The notes below the pieces were generated by a model. That model made no database searches. It was not told where the DNA came from and saw nothing but the letters and a program-made list of their open reading frames with translations. Shown here one piece after another: positions 30,234 through 43,335 of a stretch of 64,000 nucleotides of DNA. Position numbers and translations under genes: made by a program. How positions within the stretch are numbered: position 1 is the stretch's first letter; every line of letters starts with the position of its first letter. This DNA is from Clonostachys chloroleuca. Its lineage: Eukaryota > Ascomycota > Sordariomycetes > Hypocreales > Bionectriaceae. The stretch is from assembly GCA_037952775.1 (NCBI GenBank), contig JBANAY010000004.1, forward strand, positions 13,702,001 to 13,766,000, read 5' to 3'.

Positions 30234-32105
30234 TTACCACTTTCTCTCCTGGAAAGTCAAGGGGCAATCGTCCTGCAAAAAGATGCCTTGTTAGCATATC
30301 CTGCAAATTTGCGACCAAGTCCAATTGATTCTTCACTTTGACATACCTTGGGGAAGATGGTAGCAAACACCTTGATCTCCTCGGAGAGCGGGGTAGGATG
30401 ATGCTTCCAGTCGAGCAGAAGCGACGCCTTTCCAACAAACAGAACCAAGTTGAGCTGAGCATAATGCTGTCCAAGGCACACGTGAGGTCCGGTTCCGAAA
30501 ACGAGGAAGTTCTTCACACCCTTGGCCTCGGCGTCACCAGTGTAGTAACGTTCAGGGTCGAAAACATCAGGGTTGTCGTAGACTTCGGGGTCACGGAGTG
30601 CGAGGTAGGTGGTGGGGATAATCATAGCGCCTGTGTCGCGTGGTTAGCAGAGAGCGCACGATTGGCGATCCAGTGTCTGGAGACTTACCCTTGGGGACAG
30701 TGTACGAATCAGTGATGGGGAAGGGCTTCTTGACTTCATAGGGAACCATCAAAACAGGAGGGCGGTAGCGAAGAAGCTCACGAACGACGGCACGAGTATA
30801 GGTCATCGACTCAAGCTGGTCGAGGTCAACAGCGGCGTGGATATCACCATTGCGGACCTTGAGGTTCTCCTCACGCACACGATCAAGAACATCAGGTCGC
30901 TGGGCCATGATCTGGAACAGCCAGGTGGCGGCGCTGCTGGTGGCATCCTGGGAAGCGAAGAGGAAGGTGAAGATGGTCTGGGCGATCTCATAATCACTGA
31001 ATTCACGGAGCAGAGGGGATGGCTTCTCGATGTTCTCAGTTGGCAGGCCCTTGGCGTCAGCCTCGGTCCACTTCTTGGACAGCAGCATGTTCTTGATCCA
31101 GGCATCCATGATACAGTTGGGCTCGCCGCCAGCGGCAAGACGGGCCTTGCTCTTGGCGGATGCCTTGGAGAACTCGGCAAGGACCATGTCACTGGCCTTC
31201 TTGCCATACCACGTCTTGGTGAAGGGGAGGATGATAGGGAAGTTGACAAGCTCGAGGGCCTCGGTGATCAGGTAGTAGTCGTCGGCGATCTTCTTGACTG
31301 ACTCGTCGGAAATGTAATGTCCGCAGAAGGTTCGGAGAGAGACGGCGCACATGATCTCGCGGAATTCACTCATGAAAGGAACGGGCTTGTTATCGGCCTC
31401 CTTCGTGACACGGAGGAAGCGGTCAAAGTAACGGTTGTACAGGTCCTCCTGGCCGGGGAGATAGGACTGGAGGGCTCGGCGGGTGAAGAGACCGTTAAGG
31501 CCCTTGCGAAAATCGACGTGGGCCTTGCCGTCAAGGAACACCCAGTTGTCGTCACCGAGGAGCTTGTGGGCGACATCGACGACGCAAGGCTTAACGAAAC
31601 CGGGGGAGTTGAAAACCTTCCTGGCCATATCGCGGGTGGACGCAATGACGACGAACCTATTTGATTGCTTCTGTCAGCTGTGCGCGCTCCAATGGGCAGT
31701 AGTTCGGGATGACATACTTGTGGAAGACAGAGACGCAGCTCAAGGGACCGCTCTTCCACTTGGCATAGTACTCCTCGAATTTGGGGTTCACGGATTGCAG
31801 GAAAGGACCAATGAAGGGCTCCTTGAAAGCAGGGCCAACAATGCTGCCCTTGTTCAAAAGGTAGCTAACTGCAGGAGTCAATTGAGGTCAGCGCGCAAAT
31901 TCGACCGGATGAGCACGGCAGTGTGAGGAAGGGAATCCTGCCTACCCTGATCGTAGGCCACCAGGAGGGCCAGAACGGAAAAGGCGATGGGCCAGAACCC
32001 GAAGCTGCTGATGGTATCGAAGATGCCCTCAATCTGGGGAGGGATTGGAAATAAGGTCCCCGAGACACCGGCGAGCGGCGAGGCGAAGCTGGTGTTGGCG
32101 GCCAT
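30234..32105 (-). CDS. erg5: C-22 sterol desaturase Erg5 (CYP61 cytochrome P450)
   Basis: Five exons in transcription order: 32105-31946, 31868-31718, 31656-30689, 30630-30347, 30272-30234; 533 aa. All introns have canonical ends and the phases fit. Seen: an N-terminal membrane anchor at about 37-52 ([16 protein letters not shown]), SVFHK and RDMARKVF segments typical of CYP61, the I-helix [16 protein letters not shown], the K-helix [10 protein letters not shown] (ExxR) and the haem loop [10 protein letters not shown] with Cys478. The C-terminus (FPKDDCPLTF) lies partly on a 39-nt last exon. Erg5 introduces the C22-C23 double bond late in ergosterol synthesis at the endoplasmic reticulum. No reductase or cluster partner is adjacent; this is a housekeeping P450. 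Confidence 0.95.
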
Positions 32106-34343
32106 GATGGATGAGGGCGTGGTCCGCGGACAAGAAACGAAGGTGGCTAGCTACGAAGAGCTCTTGTCGTCGGCCAGGGCAGTGATGGCTACCGCTGGGT
32201 GTCGAAAGGTGGTGATGCGCAAGGAGCAAGATGAACGAGGTTACGACACGACCCGGAGTCGACAAGACTACATACAGCCCGTGAATTCGAGGTGTATTAC
32301 TAGTCGCACAAAAGGGGGGAGTGCAAGATTTAGTAGGTGGATCTGTGTATTTGATTGAATTTCTTCGGGGCAAGCGTGCCGCAGCCAAGAGGGGGGTTTG
32401 ATTTTAATTATCGATAAGTGATTCAAACATCCCTCCACTGGGGATAGATTAAAGTTGGTGGTTAGCACCTGCGATATGGTTCCTGGCTACAAGCGGGAAG
32501 GACGTGCCTGAGGTTGCCTTCTCTTCTTCCATCTCTACATTTTACTTCTATGATCCTCAATTGAGCTGGGAATGGCGGACGTGGATTCTCTCGCCATGAC
32601 CAACAGCTTTCGCACCAGAGCTCTTACACAACAAGCACGGCCCTGGAGATGACGGTTCCCCGCGGCAGAACTTCAACAGGCCGCAGATCTCGCCGATCTG
32701 GGTTGCAGGATTGCAATCGCCAGGGCGCTCGCACCTCACACGGACTTGCGGTGCGCTGATAGGCGCCGGTGGTTCGCCCGGTGCTCACCGCCTGGGTTAT
32801 GTAAGCAGCCGGGTTCGGGAACAAGGACCCTTCGCTTCCGTGCATACGAATACGAGCAGGGGTGGCAGGGTGTTGGGGCAGAAATCTGCTCGAGCAAGCG
32901 ATCAAAGCTTCTCTTGGCAACGCCCCGCACGGTGACGAGAAAACTCAGCAATCTCATCGTGCCATGATTCGCCAGATCCGAGATTCCCAATCTCGAAATT
33001 ATTTGGCGAGACAGGGGTAAACCATAGGGGTCCCTCGCCGGCGCGGATTGCAACCGTGACGAACTCGCTTGGAGCTGGGGACAGGCCACGATGCCTGAAT
33101 AGATCTCGGCCATCTCGCTTTCTGCCTGCACTGTCGCATTTCCATTCACTTCTCAGCGCGAGGTGCAAGTCGAACAGTTCTTCAATCACTCTGACACTCC
33201 ACAATCTATTCACACCCTGCTCATCATGGTCGCAAGTGCTGCGGGAGGCCTATCCGCAAATGCAATAGCGTGGCAGCCGCCGGTCTCTAGCTCGTGAGAC
33301 CCCGAGCAATCCGAGGACTGCGTATTCGGGTTGTGGAGCGGAGACATTCCTGCTCTCGGGCGGCCAATCGGCCGACCCCAGGACAGCCTTTTCGGCATCC
33401 CAGATAACGACCACGACGGTGGAAATCTGCAGTAGCTATTCAGCCTACATACTATGTTGTATAAATGTGATAGAACCCCCCGTCTTGTAAGCAGAGATTT
33501 TATGGCTTAGTCTGTTAGGGGAGGTATTTGTCGATGATAACAGTGCCACGTCAATGTCTCTTCATAGGTTGTAGAACATACAGGGCTAAGTTTACCCTGT
33601 TTTCTCTAAGACCTGCTGCCAACTCTGGTTGAGCAACCGTGCCCCAAACATTTGGCATTTAGGCAGCTGACTATCGAAGACACCATTCTAATGACGGAGA
33701 AGCTCGTTAGTCATCGTACTCGGTTTCTGGTAGGTGTGGCCAACGTTCTGGGGCGACAACCAAGAGCACATTTCACCACAAGTGACGCAAAAATCCCCAA
33801 CCCAACTAGGCATTATTCAACGGCCCGCCCCCACACACATCAGAGATTTTTGTATAGCACTGCGTTGTACCTAACCCTTGTAGCCGGCGTTTATAGCCAA
33901 GCGTACCTAAGACAGTCGAGCAAGCACAATTGGTTAATCGGACGAGAGCATCCCCTGGTGAGTGGTGGTTCATAGCCCTGCCACTAGAGTTCTCAGCTGG
34001 CAACCCCGCATTCAACCTCAAGAAATGTTAGGTTTGTCAAAATACAGTACACAGCTTTAGGGGCATGCTTTGAAAAGGGGATAACGAACTAAACATACTA
34101 CAAGGGTAGATTTGAGTACCTATCAACTCCTCTTGTCGCTAACTAGAAAATCCAATCCAGTTAATCTATAGTGGTTATACTGAGCTTGGTCCTAGACATG
34201 ACTTCATAAACAATACTGGCATTTATTCTAATTTTGGTGGCTCGAAATTGTGTCAATTAGAGCACATACTCATCTTCTAATGAGCATTGTCCAGACTTTC
34301 ATGGGGTCTGGCCTGTTGTCAGCCTTATGCGAACTGCCCGGTC
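32106..34343. other. Intergenic region (erg5 promoter to GH3 3' side)
   Basis: 2.2 kb. GC-rich between about 32550 and 33420, AT-richer afterwards. Several short overlapping frames on both strands, none with a motif or splice structure. The part next to 32105 is the erg5 promoter. I see no gene. Confidence 0.45.
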
Positions 34344-36832
34344 TTATCTCAGCTTCAACTTCGCTTGTCCTCGAAGGTCTCGTGAACTGAATCCGACGTT
34401 GAACGTAAAAACACCTTCCGGAACCACCCATACTTGATCATCAGAGTCCCAATAGCTTACATCGCGCCTCTTCAATCGAGAGCTGACCTCAGCTGTCTCT
34501 CCAGCAACTAGATAGACCCTTTCAAACCCACGCAGCACCCGTATCGGTGTCCCTTGAGGTGTGCTAGAAGGGAAGGAAACATACAGCTGTGGCACTGTAT
34601 GTCCAGCGACCTTCCCGGCGTTTGATACCCGAGCCCTGACAATAGCAACATCTTCCCAAAGCTCCGGATGGCCGCCGACTTCCACTTTCACATCGGGGTT
34701 GGGCTTGGCGCTCAAAGAACTGTTACTTGGGGAACTTGCGTCTACCTTGCCTCCGTTACCAAGTTCGAAGGCGGTGTAACTCAAGCCGAAACCGAACTCG
34801 TAGCGCGGTGTGATATTCATAGCGTCGTAGTGCCTGTAGTCGATAAGCTGACCTTCGCTAAAGTCGGCCTGCCAGGCGCCCTGGTTCTTGGCCGGCTGGG
34901 TCAAATTAACTATCGGGGGCCCAGAATCCTCGCCTTTGAACGGAATCGTGTAGGGAAGCCTTCCAGAGGGATTCACATCGCCCCAGAGGATGTCCACAAT
35001 TGAGTTTCCTGATTGCTCGCCAGGATAGTGAGCAACCAATATGGCTCCGATTTTGGGCTCGTCCGCCCACGGGAGAGTAACAATCCCTCCAGAGTGAGTA
35101 ACGACGATAGTATTCCCACAGAGTTTAGCAACGTTCTTAATTGCAGCTGTTGAATTGTTGTCCAGCTCCCATGAAGTTCTATCGCTACCTTCGCTGGCAA
35201 AGGTCTTTTGGAAGACAAGGCATAAATCCGGCAGAGGATAGATAGACTTGAAGTTGCCAGCTGCCAGCAGTTCATTAGTGGCGATATACTGAACCTCGGC
35301 GCCGATTTCTCTGGCTTTGGTTCGGATGGCCTCGAGAGGTGTGACGATGGATGTTGCTCGCCCGGTACCGGAACCGCCTCCGATGAAGGCGTTGCCAATG
35401 TTGGAGCCCGAACTAATTTTATCGAGGTCTTGTACAACGAGACCGTTCGCTGGCTCAACAGCATCGTTTCCGAATACGCCGATTACCTTTGGTGATTTGA
35501 GGGGAAGAGTCTGGTTCGTGTTCTTCAGAAGAACGGTTCCAGCTGCCGCGACCTCTCTCACGACGGCAGCATGGTTTCCGCGGACATCGCGACCCCTTGG
35601 AAATTGACCTGGCTGTGGGAGTATGCCAGAGTCAATAAGATTCAAGAGCCCCACGTCATTCGCCAACAATAAGAGACTGCTGGATGGGTCAGGGGATGGG
35701 TAGTCCGGTGAGTCTTGCCCCAGGAGAAAGTACGGTGTCATAATACGCTGAACCATCTCATTAAGTCGGTCTTCGGTAATTGATCCATCTTCTAGACCTC
35801 TGGTGAGGCCATCTTTGAAGAAGAAACTGGCTCCTTGATAATTGGATGGCGGAATATACCCTGGCATTTCAACTTCCAGACCGGCATTGATGGCCTTGGC
35901 GGCTGAGTGAGTAGCAAACCAGTCCGAGACAACGTAGCCAGCGAATCCTAATTCATCTCTTAGAATCTCTTCCAGAAGATATGAATTTTCACAAGCATAG
36001 GTCTGATTCACTCTGTTGTAAGAACACATGACGCTCGTGGTTCCTGCTTTGACAGCGTTGGCAAATGGCCAGAGATATAGTTCATGTAGTGTCCGGTCAT
36101 CAGCGTTAGAGGATATTGCGTCAACAGGGCTACCGTCCTCGGATGTTGAATTGCTTCTTTGAGTCTCCTGTTCATTGAGAATGTAGTGTTTCGAGCTAGT
36201 CTGAACGCCGTTGTCTTGAATTCCGCGGACTGTTGCTTCCATAGCTTCACCGGCTAGGAAAGGGTCGGGACCAAAACCCTCCCAGTTCCGGCCACCCAGC
36301 CCATGACGCCCCATAGGACCAACAGCGGGTCTATATTTTGCGTCAGTTTTCTAAAAATTGCCGAGCTTTATTGATGTGTGGAATCATAGCATGAACATAC
36401 CCTAGCAAGACTTTCGTGCCTTTGCCTCTCGCCTCCTCCCCAAGTGCATGGGCACGCTGGTAAATCAGATTTCTATCCCATGTCGCCGCTGCTGTGATGC
36501 CTGATGGGAACACGGTAATGAACTCGGCACGGTTGACAGCATTCGGCCCATCTGACATGCAAACTCCTGTAAAGTTGAGGCGAGGAATGGGCGGGATGAC
36601 CCCAATACAGCCAGCACCAGCAGTTGCGTTACCGTATGTGAATGCGATTTTCTCCTCTATAGTGAGCTGTAAAGTGAATATCTTCGCCTTCTCTGAAGCT
36701 TTGGACCAGTCGTCATTGCCTATAGTCTGTGAGCTATGTTACAACGGGGAGTAGCTAGTGCTATGAGAGCTTACCGAAGCAAGAAGCAAAAGCAGTCAAG
36801 AATAGGATGAAAGGTATTATTTTGAAAGCCAT
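34344..36832 (-). CDS. Secreted GH3 beta-glucosidase
   Basis: Three exons in transcription order: 36832-36775, 36719-36401, 36330-34344; 787 aa. Signal peptide MAFKIIPFILFLTAFAS. The intron 1 acceptor is the TAG at 36720-36722; the nearby CAG would give a stop. The GH3 N-domain has VCMSDGPNAV, TAAATWD, RNWEGFGPDP and the substrate-binding SSKHYILNEQE; the nucleophile is Asp262 in YVVSDWFATH. The GH3 C-domain follows (AAAGTVLLKN) and a fibronectin III-like C-terminal domain ends the protein (VSNAGKVAGHTVPQLYVSFP). It hydrolyses terminal beta-glucosides outside the cell, probably for cellobiose use. No PA14 insert seen. Confidence 0.93.
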
Positions 36833-37715
36833 TCTGTTTCATAGTATGGAAGCACAGACTAGATTACATAGGTGCTCCGCTTCGGTCGAAGACGCCCTCT
36901 CTGTGACATTGGTCTGTTTATGTACCTGACAACTATGTACCTGATTTTCGGGTCTGTTTATCCTTCGTTTCTTGGTTTTTCCAAATAGCCTCAAGAGCAT
37001 GACCAGGAAAGGGCCGAATGACGTTCTAGCTTTTAAAAGATTCGAGGCCATGCTTGCCACAGGAAGTGAAGCTGTATGACGTCTTGCGAATGATCATCCG
37101 TAGAATGGGCTCAATTCAACTTCTCCCTGCACTACAATCGGGCCGACATACAAAACTGATTTATTTCCATTTAGCCTCTTCTATCTTCCTACCTATTTAG
37201 GGGATGAATGAAGAGGTTAAAGGTTGCATCTTGCAAGGGTTTCGCGCTGGGCTCGGACTCGGGTTGGTACCCGAGAAAAGCGAGCATCATCTAGTAGAGA
37301 AACCAGATACATAGCGCTTAAAACAAGCTGATGAAGTTTATCGGGCTGTTCCTTAGCTTTGAAAAAGAACTTCAAAAGGATATAGAATATAATCGCGAGC
37401 AAATATACCGTTTGGTCTGACGACGCTGCCACATTGAGTATTGATATGTGCTTAACCCCGCGTCTATATTTTGAGGAAGGATATTGACATGGCGATGCGC
37501 GAATATAAATATGTCCAGATGTTGATCTGGCAACACGATGAATTTATTAAATCTCGAATAGCACAAAAAACTTATATATAGGTATCATTATTCCATTGCA
37601 TCATCATCCCTAAGTCTCGGCATCGTTGATCTCAGGACGCAAAGGCAAAATGAGACAGCGCAGGCTACTATCCGTGTTCATTTTTGTGTCAGCAGACCAT
37701 CGATATCTAATAAGG
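36833..37715. other. Intergenic region
   Basis: AT-rich 0.9 kb upstream of the GH3 gene and downstream of the C2H2-like gene. Short minus-strand frames at 36839-37566 have no support. Confidence 0.45.
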
Positions 37716-39165
37716 TCATTTGTAGCGAGCTTTCTGTGAGTATGTTCTTTCGAAAACCTTATCCATTATGCATTCTCTGAGTATGTTTGACGCTTTCCCG
37801 TCGAGATCGAGATTATAAAGCCGTAATCTGACAAGGACCCTCTTCCAAAAATCATGAGAAAAGAGCTGTCCTATGGATTCGTCAACTACACTAAGAAAGT
37901 ATGGTGACTCAGGAGGTGAGTGTGCTGGGAAAACTGCATCCCATATTCTATACCATTTCTCTTCGTCCGATTGACCTCGGATAATTAAGTGCCGTAGTTC
38001 TTCTATATCCTGCAACCATAATTCTTCAGGGTTGGACCCACGCTCGCAGGTGTCAATCTTAGTATGAGCATTAAGGTCGGACGACTCTTTGAAGGCAATA
38101 TACACTTCGGGCAGAAGTATTCTGGTAGCGTATGGTATCGTATGAGGTGAGAGTGAATGTCGGCTGGTCTCGCTAACTTAAAGCGAAGGCATCTGTCATG
38201 TCTGAGAGGATCCAATTTGAAAAAGGGACATGCAAAATAGTTCTCTCCTCCGCGTTCAGAGATTCGCATCGACCGCGTGTTTTGGCGCCGTCGTAGCCCT
38301 CCGTCATTATCTACTAGAGCCACCTCGAAATTGGTCGATTTTCCCACCGACTCTTCTGGTTTAGTTGGTGGGAGGTTGAGAAGCTGTATGATGTCCGGCT
38401 CCTTGTTTAAGACGTTGGGTGGCGGGGTGTCACATAGCAAATTAACGAAAACTGACTCCTCGTCCATTTGATTGAGAGTCTTCCGGTTGCTTTGCCATCT
38501 TAAGTATATTAACACCGAGATGGGCGGCAAAACAAACAGCAGTGTTATAACAAGCATATGTATTGACACCAGTGGCCCTCTTTGCGTTACCGAAGGGCGA
38601 TATGTGTCGTTCCTAGCGAAAAGCTTGGAGAAAGTCCTTGAAATGAGGGACATATCGTTATCAGGTGATTCGAATTTAACATGTGGAGGTGGTGGTAGAG
38701 TTGAAGCCAAAGCTTCGTTGCACTCTGGTGTTATAGCTCCAGAGTCCTAAGGTTTGTCAGGAAAGGGTCTATGGTTGCCAGACGACTGCAAGGAGCACAA
38801 TTACCTACTGCAGCACTCTGACATTGCTCGATATAGTCTTTTAGTGCCGTCCACTGGGCCAACTCCAGAGCTTGTTTGGATAAGTTCGGACTCTCGAACC
38901 CTGGCCCCAAGGAGATGGCAGCAAAGATCAAGCCGGAAATGGCAAGGGCCCAACCTGTCACGGCCACGGTATTTTTAGACAGCCATAGTCGTGAATTAGA
39001 TAGCCATGCTCTCAAGCGGGAGAGCCACAGGGACACAGAAGGCTTAGATTGAGTGGTCAAGGCTGGTGGGTTCAAAGGCTGCGGAGACGATACCTGGCGG
39101 ACAGCATTGGATTGTGGTGGGGTTGATGGGCGGGAGGCAGGATGCGGGGGCGGAGACGAACACAT
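37716..39165 (-). pseudogene. C2H2-like fungal membrane protein, probably frameshifted
   Basis: Exon 1 39165-38809 and exon 2 from 38746, joined by a clean intron (GTAGGT donor, CTGAC branch, TAG acceptor) in phase 0. Exon 1 encodes a Pro-rich start and a membrane segment (AVTGWALAISGLIFAAISLG). Exon 2 encodes a second membrane segment (MLVITLLFVLPPISVLIYL), then a Cys/His region (ACPFFKLDPLRHDRCLRF, HLIRYHTLPEYFCPKC). The frame then runs to a stop at 38003. The family's continuation (YIAFKESSDLNAHTKIDTCE, then EKWYRIWDAVFP and SPYF) is in another frame, 38098-37716. One base appears missing near 38100-38104. Reading without repair gives 366 aa. Function unknown; such proteins are expanded in filamentous fungi. 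Confidence 0.65.
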
Positions 39166-41017
39166 CCTTTGATGAAAAGCTCAGTTCTAAAGTAGTTGTA
39201 GATGATATACAGCTACCAGGCGGAATAGCCCTGAATAGAACAAGGGGAGAAGTTAGGACAGCCACCCGGATAGGTATGAAGGCATTAAGAGAAAGAAAGA
39301 TAGATTTACTAGTAGAGGTGATCAAAACGGAAAAAATGAGGCACTGCAGCAAGACATTTTCGATTATAGAGCGCACAGCCTCCAAAAGGCGATTCAATGT
39401 ATGCATGACTGCCCAATGAGCGACGACCGTCATCGCTACATGTACACGTACTTATGATCATGGTGTACAGTTGCACAAGTTCTCACGGAATGTGCTTTCA
39501 ACATATTTTGAACTACAGGCCAAAACTATGGTCGCCGAAAACAGAAATGAACCTGTGATTTCCTTGCTATTTTCGCTTTAAAATACGTTAAATTACGACT
39601 CGTGTTGATGTTGCGACTGACTCGAGGCAAACGTCTTGTAGGGATCTACCCTATAACGGTGTGGTGGGTGCCAGTGTCAATGGGCTATCACTCGTAGAAC
39701 CGCCATCCTAAGAGCCCTACCTTCATGGATTCCCTCAAGGGGTAAAGTAATGCAATTGCTCTTATCCCTTTTGTTTTTAGCTACTCTATTCGATAATACG
39801 CTCAAATTTTACACTGGACATTAGGATGAAGATCAAAAATTAGTTCTTGGTCACTCAGCGTACCTATAGAAGGTATGTTGTAGGAAAAGACTTGTCGCCG
39901 ACCACCTCCCGACAATTGGAGGCCGCAAAAGGGGGATGGACGACAGGGTTGCTGCATTGGGCTGAGTGTTACAGTGTGGCTCGCAGCACAGCACAGCCCA
40001 GTTCATGATCAAGCCAACGCCAAACTCAGTGTCCAGCGAGCCCGATATTGATAGCGAGACGAGCTGATCTAATTATTGGAGGGTGCTTGCTGTATGTAAG
40101 GTACCTAGTTAGCCGGTTGCTGGCGAGATACTCTGTAGAGCACGAGTTGATTCCCCACGCACTACAAATTAATACTTTGAACTGGGGCGGAATTAAAATT
40201 AGAACTGCACAGAGGATTCATTAATGCACCTTGCCTAGCTCTAGAGCATCAATGGACCGTAGTGGGGGCTGCCCAGAGTGAGCGGCAGATCATTCGCCCA
40301 CCACAGGGCTGATGGAATTAATTGATGGTCGCGCGCGTTACAGTCTCTGCTGGCAAAGGATCAACCTTCTTCACGTGGGCGCGATCAGCACCGTCGCTGG
40401 GGTGGTGAGAAAAGGGGGATGCTCACCCAGCACCAACAGACAGCATCGCCTTCACGCTCCGACGCAATTGGGTGTTTGTAGCTTGCCAGGTTGAAGCAAC
40501 ATCGGATTCGCCGTGTTTTGAGGTCCAAGTTCGTCATAACAGGCACCAGAGTATCGAATGTGGGTGTCTCCAATAGGCCAAGCGCCAGGCTAAGGTACCC
40601 CGAGGCCCCCTAATAACTGCCACTGATCTCATGCTTTGCGCCTGCGCTTGTTGCAGCCACGCGCCACAGCTGCCAAAGTCCCTACTGATTTTTCTCTACG
40701 GGCGCCTTCAGCTCGAATTCTCCTTCTTACCTTGCGCTTGGCGGCTTCAACCCCCATCTCAGCATTGGATATCCCCGTACCTACATTCCAACCATCAAGT
40801 ATTCGTTATCCCCGTCTTCATCCATTATTCAGGCCACCGCGCTGGCCCTCTCAGTGCCCCGTGCCGTCGAGCCTCGCGGGCGCGACACGCCGTGGCAGCC
40901 CCAGCCAAGGACCGGGAAACGGACACCTCCGTCCTACCGACTTGCCGCACCTCGCCATATAACGCCGTCTAAGGTATATACTTATATCATACCGCCTACT
41001 TAGACACATATCCCATC
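39166..41017. other. Intergenic region, upstream of GT69 gene
   Basis: 1.85 kb. A 117-codon plus-strand frame (39066-39419) is antisense to, and partly beyond, the C2H2-like gene. The 400 nt before 41018 are C/T-rich with no stop-free extension of the gene. No RNA gene seen. Confidence 0.45.
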
Positions 41018-42613
41018 ATGGACATCGTAGATCTCGACTACGAGGAGGAGCAGTCCGCCGACCCCCTTCTCCCCACTTCATCATCGTTGAGACGCGCTCC
41101 TCGCCTTACTGTCAAGTCTTGGATCCGTTCGACGGGGCGCTCCGTAGCACGGTATTTTCCTGGCAGACCTAGAATCCGACGCAAAACTTGGTGTTTTCAT
41201 TTCTCTGTTTTCTTCGGCTTCCTCTTCTTCCTCCTCATCCTCCTCCCTTTCCTCCTGCCTACCTACGCAAAACCCCCTGCCCACTTCTCCCGCCTCGACA
41301 AAGCCTGCCGCACTTCCAAGCCGGAGGATGGATGCGCCAATCCCAACAATGAGAAGGTCTTCATTACCGTCGCCCTCTACGATCCAGATGGCAGCATTGC
41401 TGGTGGCAAATGGGGCCAGTCCGTCCTGGATCTCGTCCATCTCATCGGCAAGGACAACGTTTACATTAGTATTTACGAGAATGACAGCGGAGACCCGGGT
41501 CGCAACGCCCTTGACAGCTTCAAGTCCCGGCTTGCACGCCAGGACAGAACCGACTTCGTCATCGATGAGCATGTCCCCGTCGATGACTACTTTCCCACAA
41601 TCACCATTCCAGGCGGCTCCCAGGCTGTGAAGCGCCTTGCCTACCTCTCGGACATGAGAAACCGCGCTCTGCGTGCTGTTGACTTCAAGGACCCCGAGAA
41701 CCCCATTGATGAATTTGACAAGATGTTGTTTCTCAATGATGCCATGTTTGACCCTGTCGAGGCGGCCCATCTTATTTTTGACACCAACGCTGCCGAGACG
41801 AAGGATGGAAAGGCCAATTACCTGGCTGCCTGTGCAGTAGATTACAACCGAGTCCCGATTGTACAGTATGACCTGTACGCCTCGCGCGACGCTGAGGGCT
41901 ACGCATGGGGCTTCTTCATCTTCCCATACTTTAGCAGTGCTGGTAAGGGCATCTCACGGAAGAAGACCCTGGCTGCGAGCGACGCTGTACCTGTCAGGAG
42001 CTGCTGGGGCGGAATGGTCGCTGTGCAGGCAAAATGGGTACAGGACTCGCGCACGATCGGCAATGCCGAAACTGTTCCCTTCAAGAAGATTACCAACTAC
42101 ACCATCGACCCAGACAAGCCTCACAACGTCACTACCCCGGTTCGTTTCCGGTACGAGCCCGAGATGTTCTATGACGCTTGCGAATGTTGTCTCTTCCTGG
42201 CTGATTTGAGCGCTGTGGCTGCCCGCGATGGGGAATGGGCAATGGGCGACGGTATCTTTGTCAACCCATACGTTCGAGTCTCCTACAAAGAGAGAGCCTT
42301 CAAGTGGCTGCGTATTGTGCGACATTGGGAGTGGCTACTCACCATCCCCCAGTATCTGGTCAACACCTTCGCCAACCTGCCCAAGAACAACCCTCACAGG
42401 GAGGTCGTGGAAGGCCAGCCCTTCAAGGAAGAGATATGGAACATCAAGGAGGAGAGATGGGACATGGTAGACAGAATTGGCCGGAACGGCATGTTCTGCG
42501 GCGTGAGGGAGACGCAGCTGATTGAGCCGGGGAGGCGCGAAAAGGAAGGGTTGAACTGGATGAGTTGGGAAGATGGGCCTTGGGACAGCCAGCAATTGTA
42601 TTTTCCCCACTAA
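41018..42613 (+). CDS. GT69 family alpha-1,3-mannosyltransferase (CMT1-like)
   Basis: 531 aa, single exon. Type II membrane protein: a short basic cytosolic tail, one anchor at about 65-90 (FFGFLFFLLILLPFLLP), then a luminal catalytic domain. The domain opens with KVFITVALYDPDG and VYISIYENDSGD and continues with FLNDAMFDPVEA, YLAACAVDYNRVP and SCWGGMVAVQAKWVQ, the pattern of the Cryptococcus CMT1/CAP59 family. These enzymes act in the Golgi in making capsule or cell-wall mannans; the acceptor in this fungus is not known. Stop TAA at 42611. Confidence 0.9.
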   Translation: MDIVDLDYEEEQSADPLLPTSSSLRRAPRLTVKSWIRSTGRSVARYFPGRPRIRRKTWCFHFSVFFGFLFFLLILLPFLLPTYAKPPAHFSRLDKACRTSKPEDGCANPNNEKVFITVALYDPDGSIAGGKWGQSVLDLVHLIGKDNVYISIYENDSGDPGRNALDSFKSRLARQDRTDFVIDEHVPVDDYFPTITIPGGSQAVKRLAYLSDMRNRALRAVDFKDPENPIDEFDKMLFLNDAMFDPVEAAHLIFDTNAAETKDGKANYLAACAVDYNRVPIVQYDLYASRDAEGYAWGFFIFPYFSSAGKGISRKKTLAASDAVPVRSCWGGMVAVQAKWVQDSRTIGNAETVPFKKITNYTIDPDKPHNVTTPVRFRYEPEMFYDACECCLFLADLSAVAARDGEWAMGDGIFVNPYVRVSYKERAFKWLRIVRHWEWLLTIPQYLVNTFANLPKNNPHREVVEGQPFKEEIWNIKEERWDMVDRIGRNGMFCGVRETQLIEPGRREKEGLNWMSWEDGPWDSQQLYFPH

Positions 42614-43335
42614 GATACCCTCAAAATGTATGTTTTAATGAGATAGATTGTGTAATTGTCTGTATATGGATATGGCGGGTATAAAGACCAGTAATGAAGA
42701 GCCACGACGGCAGCATGAGAGCAAAGGCCACCATGAATTTGACACTCGTGATTGTGCTCTGCTTGATGCCCCCTTTCTTCGGCGACTGCATGCCGGACCT
42801 CACGCGATTTCTGCCTGCAATTAGCTTCGCTTCAGATACAAAGTAATAGCTCAATTGGCCGGCAATGTGTTGGCGTGGTGCGCTGTCTTGCGAGTCCGTC
42901 AATGCTCATAGACTTGCTTCTGCAAAGCAGGTCTGCATAACGCGCCCCGACAACGAGAGATGGACACGGGGTCCTTGTGGAACCCATCAACTAAGCTGAG
43001 GGGGCCGACTGATTGGAGGCCAGCTGCCGGCCGTGATGCTGCAGGGGCTGGCTTGACTTTTCAGAGATGCGCAATGCATGCATATGGCATGGGCCTACCT
43101 GCGTGGCATCCCCAATGCTATCAATAGCGCCGCGGCAATGCTGAGCTGGGAGGTCTAGACGAGCATCTCAGTAATGAGGATCGTTTGGGGTCTTTCCGCC
43201 AGCTGGATGGATGGAAGTCAGATATAAAAGGCGTCGGTGGTTCCCTCGAAACCAATCCTCTTCTTCTCATCATCACTCACATCTTCAATCTCAATCCAAC
43301 AACCAACACCACCTTTTTAACCCCCAACCTTCACA
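42614..43335. other. Intergenic region with promoter of the 65-aa gene
   Basis: 0.7 kb; contains the TATA box at 43223 and a CA/CT-rich leader just before 43336. Confidence 0.5.
43223..43230 (+). promoter_or_regulatory. TATA box of the 65-aa gene
   Basis: TATAAAAG, 113 nt before the ATG at 43336. Confidence 0.55.

Noticed and set aside
26867..32105. Secondary-metabolite cluster (precursor, reductase, P450)
   Set aside because: The P450 is Erg5, a housekeeping sterol enzyme; no UstYa, tyrosinase, PKS, NRPS, transporter or regulator gene is nearby.
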